Source: Hondaea fermentalgiana
Taxonomy: Eukaryota; Sar; Bigyra; Thraustochytrida; Thraustochytriidae
Length of the DNA stretch: 64,000 nucleotides
Assembly (NCBI GenBank): GCA_014084085.1
Contig: NPFB01000053.1
Location: 219,876 to 283,875, forward strand
Reading direction: 5' to 3'
Both the position numbers and the translations under genes were made by a program. Below are positions 49,301 to 59,642 of this stretch, in pieces. Numbering within the stretch: position 1 is the stretch's first letter; each line of letters begins with the position of its first letter. The notes beneath the pieces are model-generated. The model made no database searches, was not told where the DNA came from, and was given only the letters and a program-made list of their open reading frames with translations.

Positions 49301-52300
49301 GCTGAGCCAGAGGGGCTTGCGACCGCCGCAAAAGGACTTTGGCAAGGCGTCTGCGCTCTGCACTCTGCCCGTCTGCCTATTTGCGCGCCTGTCGGCCCTG
49401 AGCTCGAGCTCGCTCGATGGCGTGCTCGCTTTGCTTGCCCGACAGTGACAGAGTGCAATAAAACGTTGGAGCCGCCAAACCGCCCACCGCGGCGAGCGAC
49501 TGACTGACTGACCATCTTTGTCAACTAATGTTGACAATACGACGTATCAATGCTGCTTGCATGGCAGGTGGCTATTATGTCATTAAAGAGGACGAGAAAG
49601 AGGGTGGTGCGCAAGCGGCAGCGGGCATTCCCCGATCATGCCATCAAGACTGTGGTCATCACAGCAGCGTCAGCGGCAGCGGCTGCGGCGTGTTATGGGA
49701 TTGGTGAATTGTTTTTTTTCGCTTTTATCTTCGTCGTTCACAAGCCAAAAAAAAACAGCTTTTGCAAGTCAAGTAAACTAGTAAAATATGTGCAAACTCT
49801 GCTTGCCAGTCAACTGGCTGTGAGTGCAGACAGGCTTTCTACGCTGCTTTACATTAAAGAGTGACGTAGCCCTGAAAAGGGTGAACCAAACAGGAAGCTC
49901 GTCATTCCCCCTCCGCGTCATCACCCAAGTCTTTGTGCGCTGCCAGCCACCACTGCCTCATGTCATTCATTGCCAGTCATGCCATAGAGAAGATTCGACC
50001 ATCGAGTCAGTACATGCTTGGCCTCGCCACGTCACTGTTTATTTTTGCCAGGAAAAGAGATGGAGCTGGGTGACGCACCTCCGACATGTGGCGCTCTCAA
50101 GTGAGCTGTTGCTAACGCGTCACCACCCCACGCGTCAACAAGTCTCTTCTTTTCTGCGCCGACCAAATTTTTTTTTTTGGTTCTCTCTCCTCTCGACTGC
50201 GATCTCCAATCGGCGCGGCGCAGTGCGGCGACCAGCGCGGCGCGTGGTTCGGTTGGGACACGGCAAGAACTATTTTGCGTGCGTGCGTCAGCGTCTGCTG
50301 CTGCGTGTCGCAGACGAATTCGCTGTGATGCTGTTGAGTCAACTGATGACGCACAACAACGATTGATGCGAGAACATTCAAAGTCGGTGGTCAATTTCTT
50401 TTCTTTCCTTTGTCGGGAGACTGAAGACTGCAGCCTCTTGCGCTGCTGGTGCTGCTGCTGCTGGCGCTGCTGCCAGCAGCAGCCAGCAGATGTCGCTGTG
50501 CCTAGATTGACAGCAGCAGATTCTCAGAACGCAACAGCGAGGCTCCCGAAGTGCATGCATCAGCACAGCACAGCACAGCACGCAATTTGTTTCTTTTGAG
50601 TGGCATGGCGGTGAATCGTCACAGAGCAAGACGAACTCGCTCACGCACTCGCTGTCGGGGGCGACCTCCGTGCGTCCCCAGCCAGCCACACGAGCAAAAG
50701 ACTCGGAGATGGTAGAACACAAGTTCGCGCAAAAATCGCGACAGCGAGCGTCGCAGTCGGTCGCGTGTGGTAGTACTATACCTCCGAAGGCTCTTTGGCA
50801 ACTTCAATCAATCATGCCGAGTTTCCTGCTTTCCTTTTTTCCTTTTTTCCTCTCTTTCTCCAGCCAAGCTTTTCCTTTTTACTCGCTGCACTACTGGCTG
50901 CAGCGACGGTGACGCGACCTCGTTCTCCTCCTCCTCCTCGTGCTCCTGTTCCTCCATCGAACGATGGGACGCATTCGTTTGTGCATTCCTCGTTGCCGCC
51001 ACCCATCCCTTGCGCGCGTCACTCACCGCCTGCGCGCGTTTCGTGGCGCTGCGTCGTGCGTGTTGCGTGCATCATCATCACCAGCACCACGAGCTGCTGC
51101 TGCAGCAGCACAGCTCAGCATGCTGTGCTTTTGCACGCATCGCCCGCGAGTTCGTAGAACGCGGACCCTGCCGAATGCCTTTTTCATGTCCCGGTCAGTC
51201 AGCGCGGTCCCGTTAGTCGGCGGCGACTCATCGTTCTTTCACCCGCCTCGCTCTCTTGCTCGCGTCAGCGCGGGGCCTCTGCGACTGACTTCCACTGCCG
51301 CTGCCAGGATACCGACCGCCCAAGCAGCAGCGGGCTGCACGGTCCCAAGTCGCGCAGCGCGACTGCGATCTCCATCTCCGCCGCCGCCTCCTCCGCGAGC
51401 GACAGCGGCTGCGACTCCGGCACGCAGGGCCTCAGGCTGGCCAGCCAGCTCGCTCCATTTCCACGAGCTCGCGGCCGCCGCCGCGGCGTACGCCACCCCG
51501 GCAGGCTGGACCACTTTCTGCAAGCAAGCCATGGCCGCCTCGCCCCGCCAGGCCCCAACCATCGCCTCGATCTGCAGTGCAGCGGAGGCGGCCCCGCCAA
51601 CCAAGCGCAGCCCAGCGCAGCCCAGCGCCCCAAGCGAAGCAAGGCCACCCCAGCAAAGCATCGCGGCGACGCGGCCTCGCCTCGCCTCCGCATCCATCCT
51701 CGGCGTTTCAGGAGCGGCGGCGTTCGCTGCGCGATGGCATGCCGTGGCTTCGCATCGCGTCCCTCGCGCTGCTCCGCCTCGGCCAACCGCCAGCGCCGCC
51801 AAGCACCGCGCGCCTCGCCGACTGTCTCTCCGACGCCGGCTCCCGCCCTGCGCCGCGTCTGCGCCCGCCCTGGAGGCGCCGCGTCGCGCTGCGTCGCGTC
51901 GCCGGTCGCCTCGCGCTGGGCTTGGCGGCGAGGCGGGCCTCCGACCGCGATTTCTGTCATTTGTTATAAACAAAGTTATAATAAAATAAAATAAAATGAA
52001 CAAACGGACTGGCTGGCGACCGGGGAAAAGACGGACCGGCGACGACCGGCGAGATAAATAAGAAACCACAGCCAGCTGCGGCGTGGTCCGTCCATCCTCG
52101 CCCGGCCTGCTGTAGCTGCCTGCGCTCGGCCGGGACCGATCGTCATAATCCCTCCGTCAACATAACCGGCACGTCACTCCGGCGCCACGTCGCGGCGCAG
52201 TCGAGATCGGCCGGAACCCGCTCTCGCTGGCCGCTCGGGGCCGCCGAGATTGGCCGGAACCGGCGGATGCGGCGGCACTGCAGCAGCGTGCATGCACGGG

Positions 52301-52764
52301 CGTCGCGTGGTGTCGAGTCGAGTCGAGTCAAGCCAGGCTCCGCGCGCGCCCTTTCTTTACTACTACTACCACTACAGGTTTTCCCCTTGTCATGCATGCA
52401 GCGGGCTCAGGAAGCCGAAAGGCGAAAGAAAGCGCCAGAGCCTAGCCCTCCTCCCTCCTCGCGCGCCATACCGCCGCGACGGCGGCCTGCCCTCTGCAGA
52501 GGTCTCGGCCGGAAAAGGTTTCCGCGGAGGAGGTCGGTGATGAACGAGAGAGACGCGTGCCGCGCGGAGCCAGCGAGACACGGGCTAACCGCGAGCAGCC
52601 GGGCAGTGAATGCTCCGGCGCGGAGAGCCCGCGGCGCGGCTGCCTGCACTGACAGCGACTGCGACCTGAGTGCGCGCAGCAGCAGCGGCCTCGTCGGGGG
52701 CGGGGAAGCCGGGCGAGGGACGCGAGTCTCGCCAGCATCATGAGCGATCGACGGCAGACGAAGC

Positions 52765-52931
52765 AGCAAAACAAAAGAAAGAAAGAAGGAAAGAAGGAAA
52801 GAAAGAAAACAAAAAATCTCGCTTCCATAAAAACAAATAAAAGATAGGAGGAACGAACGCGGCAGGCCGGAAAGAAAAAGAAAAAGAAAAAGAAAAAGGA
52901 AAAGGAAAAGAAAAAGAAAAAAGGAAAAAAT
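52765..52931 (+). repeat. Purine (GAAA/GAAAAA)n tract
   Basis: Two blocks, ~52765-52812 (GAAA/GGAAA) and 52868-52931 (GAAAAA/GGAAAA), almost purely A/G on the sense strand, 150-310 bp upstream of the ATG at 53079. Confidence 0.88.
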
Positions 52932-53021
52932 CCAGGCAGGGCTGCTGCGTCGAGAGATGCAAACCCCAAATCCAAGAAACGCTCGCTGCAGCAGCAAAAG
53001 CAGAAGCACAGCAAGCAAGCC

Positions 53022-53056
53022 AGCCTGCCAGCAAGCAAGCAAGAACAAGCAAGCGA
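53022..53056 (+). repeat. (AAGC)n-type tetranucleotide repeats in the leader
   Basis: Interrupted AAGC/CAGC units immediately upstream of the ATG at 53079, so probably transcribed in the 5' leader. Confidence 0.75.
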
Positions 53057-53078
53057 CTGCGAGCAGCGGAAGGAGACG

Positions 53079-54122
53079 ATGGCGTTCCTTCTGGCCGGCA
53101 TGGCGCTGGGCGCGACGGCGGTGGCGCTGAGCGAGTCGGACAGGCAGTACTATCGGTCGTCCCGATACGCCATGGACTATCTTGGCAACAAGAACGGCCA
53201 GGATATCTACAAGGACCGCGTGACCGGCCTCTTCTACTGCGACGACGGGTGGGACGTTCGCCGCGTCGGCACGGCCGGCTGGCGCGCCCACCCCGTCGAC
53301 CTGGAGCGCCTCAAGTCCAAGCTAGCAAAGTACTCGCACGAGCAACTCAAGTTTTCAGAGTATATTCTCGCGAGCTTTGCTGGACACGAGAATCGTCTCT
53401 GGGAAACCATCTTCCGCCGCTTCGAGCAGCCCAAGGAGCCCAAGAAACCTCACTTTGGCAAGGGCATCCGCAAGCAGCGCTGGGGCAAGTACGACGAGGA
53501 AGTCGAGGAATGGGAGAAGGAGGTCGCAGAAGCCAAGAAGCTCTTCAAGGTCGAGTGCGAGGAATGGGACAAAAAGAAGGCATCCTTTGATGCTTCCGTC
53601 AACCACGCAGCTTCTGGCAGCGAGCTGCTTAAGCGCGCTCTCGCCCCTGTCGCAGAATCCGATGTAGAGATCTTCAAAATCGTGGTTCCACAGGGTAAGC
53701 AGCCCGGCGACACGCTCGTGGTTCAGGCCGGCGGCCGCAATCTGCAGGTCATGGTTCCTCCGGGCTCTGCCGCGGGTTCTGAAATCCAGTTCGAGGTCCC
53801 AAAGCCCAAGGCCATCGTCATTGAGGCGCAGCAGGCACCCGCGCGCCGCGCGCCGCAGCCTGCCATCGGTGGTGTCATTAGCCGTCGCGCTCCCACGCAA
53901 TCGGGTGCGACAACTTACGGTGGCGCCATGACGCGCCGACCGGGTGCGCCGCGCAAGCACCAGGTGCCCAACGAACAGCCTCAGAGCGCGTACGATAGCT
54001 TACCCATCGTTGGCAGCGCTGTGCCACCAGCAGCGCTCAAGGCACAGCTCGCCGCCTCGGGTCCGGCAGAGCGCCCGAGCGCCACGGCGGATGCCCAGTC
54101 GTCTTTTCATTTCGAACAGTAA
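53079..54122 (+). CDS. Uncharacterised protein with a 'VP-x-G-x-x-P/A-G' double motif
   Basis: 347 residues from the ATG at 53079. I do not recognise the family. The first ~18 residues are mildly hydrophobic (MAFLLAGMALGATAVALS) and could be a signal or membrane anchor. Residues ~25-70 contain an aromatic block (YAMDYLGNKNGQDIYKDRVT, then FYCDDGWDVRRVG) resembling a small WW-like beta unit. A charged helical middle (~85-180) follows. At ~202-240 are two consecutive motifs, VPQGKQPGDTLVV and VPPGSAAGSEIQFEVP. This paired VP.G..PG pattern recurs in many stramenopile proteins. The rest is Pro/Ala/Gln-rich and probably disordered. Downstream it is convergent with the minus gene ending at 54460. 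Confidence 0.75.
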   Translation: MAFLLAGMALGATAVALSESDRQYYRSSRYAMDYLGNKNGQDIYKDRVTGLFYCDDGWDVRRVGTAGWRAHPVDLERLKSKLAKYSHEQLKFSEYILASFAGHENRLWETIFRRFEQPKEPKKPHFGKGIRKQRWGKYDEEVEEWEKEVAEAKKLFKVECEEWDKKKASFDASVNHAASGSELLKRALAPVAESDVEIFKIVVPQGKQPGDTLVVQAGGRNLQVMVPPGSAAGSEIQFEVPKPKAIVIEAQQAPARRAPQPAIGGVISRRAPTQSGATTYGGAMTRRPGAPRKHQVPNEQPQSAYDSLPIVGSAVPPAALKAQLAASGPAERPSATADAQSSFHFEQ

Positions 54123-54459
54123 TTTGTCGCGAAAGTCTACGTACGACAAAACTCCGTATACCCCCCTGGCGTGCCAAGTTTCTTCTCCCCCCAATTCTTG
54201 AAGATGCCAAGATGCACAGTGAAATGATAATGTGGCAATACATGCAAAACAAGGAAAATATAAACCAAAACAATGTTGACGATGTAATAACATTACTATA
54301 CACCGGCTTCCATCTTTGTGGGCCGATGTTTCTGCTCCTTTTAACATAGGTGTGAGTGCGCAAGAGAGAAAAAAGAAAAGAGAACCTGTTTGCAAATTTG
54401 AGCAATTATTTTCCCATCAAGATTCAAGTTGCATTTTGGTTTTTTAGACGGCTGGTACA
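54123..54459. other. Convergent 3' spacer
   Basis: 337 bp, AT-richer than its surroundings, between two stop codons. No gene is seen, and no perfect AATAAA appears on the expected strand. Confidence 0.5.
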
Positions 54460-56307
54460 TCACTGCTGACCTGCTGCATCCGTGTTCGAGGTAGAGACGC
54501 CATCGGCGCTCCACATGACCCTTGCCGAGCTCGTCGTCTGAGGCATGTTTTCGGCGTCTTCGTCGTCAAAGAGATCGAGCATGTCATCAAAGGAGATGCT
54601 CTTGCGGCGGCTTGATCGCGACTTGGGATTGCGGGCTTGCTTTTTAGGCTTGGCATCTTCTTGCATTGCAGGCAGAACATTTGCATCCACGGGGTGCAGA
54701 GCAACATTGTGTTCGCGCAGAATGCGCTTCTTCTCGGCGATGAATTCATCCATGGCTCGTTCAAACTTCGCGTGCAAGTCTGCCTCTGCGCGAGCGAGGG
54801 CTTGCTCAACGGATCCCGAACCTGTGTATTGCGTGACCGCTCGTGCCTCGCTTAAGTCTGCTTGACCTTGACCTTGACCTTGACCTTGATCTCGATCTTG
54901 ATCTTGTTGCTGACGCTGACGTTGCTGATGCTGATGATGTTGCGGTTGCTTTTTCAGATGCATGTCTCGATCAGCAGATTGCAAGTGCTCTTGCGTGGGA
55001 GCTTCCTGCTGCGCGCCATCTTGTTTCTTCGTTTTGACCTCGGCTTTGACTTTCGCTCGCGTGGTCGTTTTCTCATTGCTACTTTCTTTTGCCGACGCTG
55101 TGTCAAGAAGATGATCGCCACGGCTAGCACTTGTTCTTGTGCTAGGGTTTGCGCGTGTACTTGAACGCGAATTTGAGTCGTCGCCTTGCACGTAGCGAAG
55201 GTAACGCGATGCATACTCGGCTGGGCTAAGAACTTGTAGCGATTCTTGGTCAATGTACTGCATTTTGCGCGAGCGGCCGTGCGGAGACTTGATCTTTACA
55301 TTGGTGGCGCGCTCGATGTCAGCCCTTTCCTTCTTGCTATTCTCCTGCATGTCGACCACGATAGGCTTAAGCTTGCGCAAATACTTCTTTTGTGGCTCCG
55401 TATTTCGCGCAGGGCTTCGCGCCACACGCTCGCGCGATGGTGTCGGCACGCAAGACAGGTCATATGCATACTTTGAGTTAAGCATCTCCAAGAGACTCTC
55501 CTGCTGCCCTTGTGGATCGCGCACAAAAGCGCGCACCCGGGCACGTAGATCATCGCCGCTGCTAGACTTTTCTAGCTTGTTAGGCGTGCTCGGTGACTCT
55601 GTTTCGGCACTCATCTCGATGTGAGTCTCGGCGGATGCGATGGTCCTTTCTGTCGCACCATTCCGTGGAGGCGCTGGAGAAGCCTCTGCGAGCACAGACG
55701 CCTCGTTGTCGTCTTGTGTTTCGTCCTGTTCATGATCCTCGCTTTCGGCAATGAGCGAAGTCACTGCATCCAGAGAAATACTCGCGCGGCGATCCCGCTT
55801 TGACTCTTCGCCTGGACTGCCAGCCTCGCGTCGCGCGGAAGGCATGTCATCCATGGCATCGAGCGCAGAGGCACGCACCGTTTCGACAAGATTATAGAGG
55901 TCCTCAAGAACTTCGTGGGCTTCGAGCGAACTGCCGTCGGTGGCGCGTAGCAAGAGGTCCACCGGATCCTCATGAGGAATTTGGAGAATGAGCAACACAA
56001 AGGGGTGACCCCGATCGTCCATGGAGAGTTCCAGGTCGTCGATGTGCTCGCCGGGGACAAGCGCCTGGACGTGGGCCTCATCGTGTGCCATGCCATCCCA
56101 AATGATGGCGTCTTTCGTCACTGCAAGACGCCCCAGACTGCTTTGCGCGCGGTCGGCGTCTCCGGGCAGGCTTGCGCAGAGACTTTCAAACTTGCGCGCT
56201 TGCTCCAGTCGGCCCTTGAGGAGGCCGCCGTCATCTAGCGCATCCTTCTCGGCTCCGGGCGGCCAGCACGCCACAAGCCAAGGTCGCAAGGCCTCCGTTA
56301 CGTCCAT
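54460..56307 (-). CDS. Uncharacterised protein with PH-like N-terminus and charged low-complexity body
   Basis: 615 residues from the ATG at 56307 (MDVTEALRPWLVACWPPGAE). Residues ~55-140 alternate short beta strands and end in a helix (LGRLAVTKDAIIWDG, FVLLILQIPHEDPVDLLLRA, VLEDLYNLVETVRASAL), a layout compatible with a PH/GRAM-like fold; this is inference. After that it is mostly Ser/Glu/Gln-rich. Short conserved-looking islands occur at ~280-345, e.g. YAYDLSCVPTPSRERVARSP and YIDQESLQVLSPAEYASRYL. A DQDRDQGQGQGQGQ run is encoded by a CAAGGT hexamer repeat (54863-54900). A C-terminal coiled coil (EADLHAKFERAMDEFIAEKK) precedes a basic patch. The function is unknown. Confidence 0.7.
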   Translation of the reverse strand: MDVTEALRPWLVACWPPGAEKDALDDGGLLKGRLEQARKFESLCASLPGDADRAQSSLGRLAVTKDAIIWDGMAHDEAHVQALVPGEHIDDLELSMDDRGHPFVLLILQIPHEDPVDLLLRATDGSSLEAHEVLEDLYNLVETVRASALDAMDDMPSARREAGSPGEESKRDRRASISLDAVTSLIAESEDHEQDETQDDNEASVLAEASPAPPRNGATERTIASAETHIEMSAETESPSTPNKLEKSSSGDDLRARVRAFVRDPQGQQESLLEMLNSKYAYDLSCVPTPSRERVARSPARNTEPQKKYLRKLKPIVVDMQENSKKERADIERATNVKIKSPHGRSRKMQYIDQESLQVLSPAEYASRYLRYVQGDDSNSRSSTRANPSTRTSASRGDHLLDTASAKESSNEKTTTRAKVKAEVKTKKQDGAQQEAPTQEHLQSADRDMHLKKQPQHHQHQQRQRQQQDQDRDQGQGQGQGQADLSEARAVTQYTGSGSVEQALARAEADLHAKFERAMDEFIAEKKRILREHNVALHPVDANVLPAMQEDAKPKKQARNPKSRSSRRKSISFDDMLDLFDDEDAENMPQTTSSARVMWSADGVSTSNTDAAGQQ

Positions 56308-56649
56308 GGTGATCAGACGAACCTGGCAAACCTTGCTTGCCGCACGCGTTGCGGCGTCCGTTCACCTCTCACGCTCGCGCACGCTGACCTGACAAACGAC
56401 CTGCCAAACGATCGCCGCCCCGTCGATCGCGTGGCCAGGCAGACGGTCAGTCAGTCAGTCAGTCAGACAGACAATCAACCACTGCGAGCACCTCTGCCTG
56501 GTCGCGCCCGGCGCGATGGTCGATGCTCTCGTCGTAGGCCTCGTTGTTTGTAAACTATACCGCGGCGGTTATACAACATGGCTGGGACAGTGCGACTCTG
56601 TCTCGGTTCTGCCTTCGATCCGCATCCGTTCTTGTATTCTCTGAGGCGA

Positions 56650-56657
56650 TATAAAAG
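56650..56657 (+). promoter_or_regulatory. Candidate TATA box (TATAAAAG)
   Basis: A perfect TATAAAAGGGG on the plus strand. The next ATGs are at 56665 (too close), 56705 and 56902. No convincing downstream gene exists until the desaturase at 58371, so this may serve an unrecognised transcript or be fortuitous. Confidence 0.35.
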
Positions 56658-58297
56658 GGGTTCAATGGCGAGGTTCAGAATAGGTCTCTTTTGCATTTTC
56701 TACAATGTGGAGTCATTTCGTGATCAGCCAGTCAGCCAGCCAGCCACAGCCACACGAGCATCCAAAGCCCGTTGTCCGTCTCATTGTCGCATACGTACAT
56801 TACTCGCTCGTTCGCTCGTTCGCTCGCTCGCTCGTTCGTGCGTTCATACTTTCGCCTACGATCTCAATCGCGACCTTTTACAAATCACGATCTCGATCAC
56901 GATGGCCAAAAAGAAATACGCACCACACCACCACACCGAGCTGGCCGTGGCAGGCAGGCTGCTGCTGCAGCAGCTGCTGTTGCCCGAGTCCCCAAGCATA
57001 CAAGCGCGTGTGCACGCTTCAGCTCCTGCAAGTCGTATGGTCGCGTCACTCGTCGCGCTCCACGCAAAAGTACCCAGAGCTCGCAGTGAAATTCCACCTG
57101 CAGCCCGCCGTCATCGCGAATCCTTCGGCCCGGAAGTACTCGGAGCTGGTCGAGGCCGGTCTTGCACACGCTCGCTCGCACAAGTCAGCGCGGTGCGCAC
57201 GTTGAACGTACGCACGTACGCACGCACGCACGCACGTAAGCAAGCAAGCAAGCGATGGGTGCGCGCCATGATCGCGACGGTGCCGTGCGATCATGATGCG
57301 AAGCGCGAGGCGTCACTCGATTTTCGTTCTCGTTCTCGTTCTTCGGCTAGGGTGGGGGTGTGCGCGCCGGTCCAGGCCGCGGTCCCAACGCGCCCAAACT
57401 CGCCCGCTACCCCCCACACGCCGCGGCGCGCGCCAGTCAGTCCCCGCGAGGCCCGGCCGGAGGGGTGCGCGCGCAGAGTCCGTGGCTGACGCAAGCGCGC
57501 CCCGGTGTTCGAGCAGCAGGTGCAGAGAGAGCACAGCGGAGCAGCACCGCCACCCACGAGTCAACGGTCGCGGTGCAGGGCTATAGCAGCAGCTGCAGCA
57601 TCAGTTGGTGTGGCAAGCGCCCGCCGAGGCAGGGCGCTGCAGCTGCGGCCCCGGCGGGCGCGCGTCGACTGTGCCTTCCTTGCCTGCCAGCCTTCAAGTT
57701 CCTCCGAGGCGTTGCTGGCGAGGAGTGGCGGAGGAAGGGAGCGCGATGAGATAGGATAGGAAGGGAGTTTATGGGATGTTCTTTCACCGCCACCGGTTGC
57801 TGGTGGTACCTTGCCTGCTACCAGGTAATGACGGTGGACGCGACGTCTACGACGCAAGGAGGCTGCACTGCTTTCCGTTGGTTACTCGAAGGCTTGCGTT
57901 TGCTTTGCTTTCCATGATTTGTTTCTTCGACAAGCGATGCGAAGGACGAGCGTGTCTTGCTCGAGCGCTCGAGCAAGAATCGATCAATCGGCCGATCATC
58001 TATCCCCCCCCCCCCCAACCGACCCGTCCAGCCAGCCAGACAGCCAGACATCTTTACCCGCCCGCCTACACAGCCTAGTACCAGTACCCGCAAGGCCTGA
58101 CCTGCCAGGCCGGACTTGCGCAGCGCCGCCGGAAGGAAGTGAAGTAGTAGTGTAGGCGGCACGACGCTTGACAGCTCGGCGGTGGCCTGAACTTGCGCGC
58201 GACAGCAAAGCAAAACCGGAACGCCAAACAAAGTGGGGAAAGGTAGCGGCAAGAAAACCGCGAGTCCCGACCGGGCCGGACCGCCAAGGACGGACTC

Positions 58298-58322
58298 CAG
58301 TCAGTCAGTCAGCCAGTCAGCC
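58298..58322 (+). repeat. (CAGT/CAGC)n tetranucleotide repeat
   Basis: CCAGTCAGTCAGTCAGCCAG-type run ending about 50 bp before the desaturase ATG, so likely within its 5' leader. Confidence 0.85.
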
Positions 58323-58370
58323 ACAGCCCAAGCCGGCCAGCCATCAGCCGATATCCTCGCTTCTACAATC

Positions 58371-59642
58371 ATGTGCAAGGCGGACCCAGTCGCGGTCTCC
58401 TCGCAGGAAACGTCTGCAGCTGCTCTGGCGTCCGAAGACGCGTGGATTCGGGACCTTGATCTCAAGGCCTTCGGCGCAGAGATCCGCGAACTGGGGAAAA
58501 CCCTGCGCGAGAACCAAGGCGCCGCTGACGATGAGCACCTCTACAAGCTCGTGCGATGGCAGACGGGGCTCTCACTAGCCGGCCTCCTCACCATGTGGAT
58601 GACGCCGAATCCGTTCACCATCATCTGCCTCTCTACTGGTCTTTTCATGCGCTGGGCCATGCTCGCGCATCATGTTTGCCACAATGGCTACAGAGACACC
58701 GATGCAGGCAAACGCTTTGGCTACAACCAACTTGTCTTCGCCGTCGGCAGCCTTGTACGCCGCATTATCGACTGGGCGGACTGGATCTATCCGGAGGCTT
58801 GGAACTTGGAGCACGGCCGCCTTCACCATTATAGCCTCAACGAAAACGCCGATCCCGATGTCGTCGAGCTCAACACACGCTACTTGCAGGAAATGGACAT
58901 TCCAAGACCCCTCAAGTATCTCGTGGTTCTCTTTTTCGGCGCCACGTGGAAATTCACCTACTACAGCTCCAACACGTACTCGGCGCTCTTGCACAGCCGT
59001 CGCTTGCGGGAAGCGACGCTCAAGAACGACGAGGTCACCAAGGCGCGCCTGCAAAAGGAGGCCGTAGAATCCCGCATGATGACCGTCTTTTCCATCTTTG
59101 ATGGCTCGGGCCCGAGCTGGTGGTCCACGTCCAGCTTCTTCTTTAATGTGCTCCTTCCCTTCTTTGTCCTGCGCTTTGTCGTCACGCCATTGCCTGTGTA
59201 CCTTTTTATCGGGGCCGCTGCGTACAAGAACGCTATTATCAATCTTGTGCTCGCAGAAATTCTCACGAACATGCACAGCTTCCTCGCGATTGTCCCCAAC
59301 CATGCAGGCAACGACATGTACAGATTCGAGACGCACTGCGAGCCGCTCAGCGATGAGTTCTTTTTGCGCCAGGTCATTGGCTCCGTCGACTTCCAAGTTG
59401 GAAACGATGTCATTGACACCTTTCACGGATTCCTTTCCTATCAGATCGAGCATCATCTCTGGCCTGATCTCTCCATGCTCTCGTACCAAAAGGCGCACCC
59501 GCTGGTCAAGGACATTTGCAAACGCCACGGCGTCCCTTTCGTTCAAGAGTCTGTCTTTGTTCGCCTCTACAAGACCGTTCGCATTTTCCTCGGTGACGAT
59601 CACATGCGCCTTTTCCCACAACAGGCGCTTCACGCCGAGTGA
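58371..59642 (+). CDS. Membrane fatty-acid desaturase, QIEHH type, without cytochrome b5
   Basis: Inserts a double bond into an acyl chain at a di-iron centre in the ER membrane. 423 residues from the ATG at 58371 (MCKADPVAVSSQETS); the upstream extension lacks an ATG. All three His boxes are present: HHVCH (100-104), HGRLHH (148-153) and QIEHH (358-362). Hydrophobic segments flank boxes one and two (GLLTMWMTPNPFTIICLSTG) and precede box three (FFFNVLLPFFVLRFVVTPLP, then VYLFIGAAAY). A Gln in box three is typical of front-end (delta-4/5/6/8) and sphingolipid desaturases, which normally carry an N-terminal cytochrome b5 with HPGG; none is present here. Substrate and position of desaturation cannot be read from the sequence. 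A role in polyunsaturated lipid synthesis is likely. Confidence 0.9.
   Translation: MCKADPVAVSSQETSAAALASEDAWIRDLDLKAFGAEIRELGKTLRENQGAADDEHLYKLVRWQTGLSLAGLLTMWMTPNPFTIICLSTGLFMRWAMLAHHVCHNGYRDTDAGKRFGYNQLVFAVGSLVRRIIDWADWIYPEAWNLEHGRLHHYSLNENADPDVVELNTRYLQEMDIPRPLKYLVVLFFGATWKFTYYSSNTYSALLHSRRLREATLKNDEVTKARLQKEAVESRMMTVFSIFDGSGPSWWSTSSFFFNVLLPFFVLRFVVTPLPVYLFIGAAAYKNAIINLVLAEILTNMHSFLAIVPNHAGNDMYRFETHCEPLSDEFFLRQVIGSVDFQVGNDVIDTFHGFLSYQIEHHLWPDLSMLSYQKAHPLVKDICKRHGVPFVQESVFVRLYKTVRIFLGDDHMRLFPQQALHAE

Larger units (their letters stand above)
49301..53078. other. 3.8-kb gene-poor spacer
   Basis: No frame here reads like a conserved protein. It contains a TCAG run (49498-49513) just upstream of the minus gene and CTG clusters at 50442-50490. 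A GC-rich block at ~51240-51960 has opposed Ala/Arg/Pro-rich frames, the longest being 349 codons (+) and 276 codons (-). An AAATA run lies at 51977-51997 and GTCGA repeats at 52312-52329. Purine-rich and AAGC tracts precede the gene at 53079. The Ala-rich frames cannot be excluded as a gene but have no recognisable domain. Confidence 0.5.
56308..58370. promoter_or_regulatory. Divergent 2-kb spacer upstream of the desaturase gene
   Basis: Two kilobases between head-to-head ATGs, rich in tetranucleotide runs: CAGT at 56447-56474 and 58298-58322, CGCT/CGTT at ~56806-56840, ACGC then AAGC at ~57216-57254. There is also a C13 run at 58004-58016. A canonical TATA box occurs at 56650. Several frames of 100-300 codons cross this region but are Ser/Arg/Ala-rich. 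One short stretch (57065-57200 on the plus strand, KYPELAVKFHLQPAVIANPS) looks unusually protein-like, yet I cannot build a gene around it. Confidence 0.5.

Noticed and set aside
50940..52069. Opposed Ala/Pro/Arg-rich frames of 349 (+) and 276 (-) codons
   Set aside because: Both reflect a GC-rich island. There is no recognisable domain, and the two overlap each other. Kept only as an open question in the findings.
58004..58016. C13 homopolymer as a possible functional element
   Set aside because: Most likely simple slippage or a base-calling length uncertainty; no associated structure.
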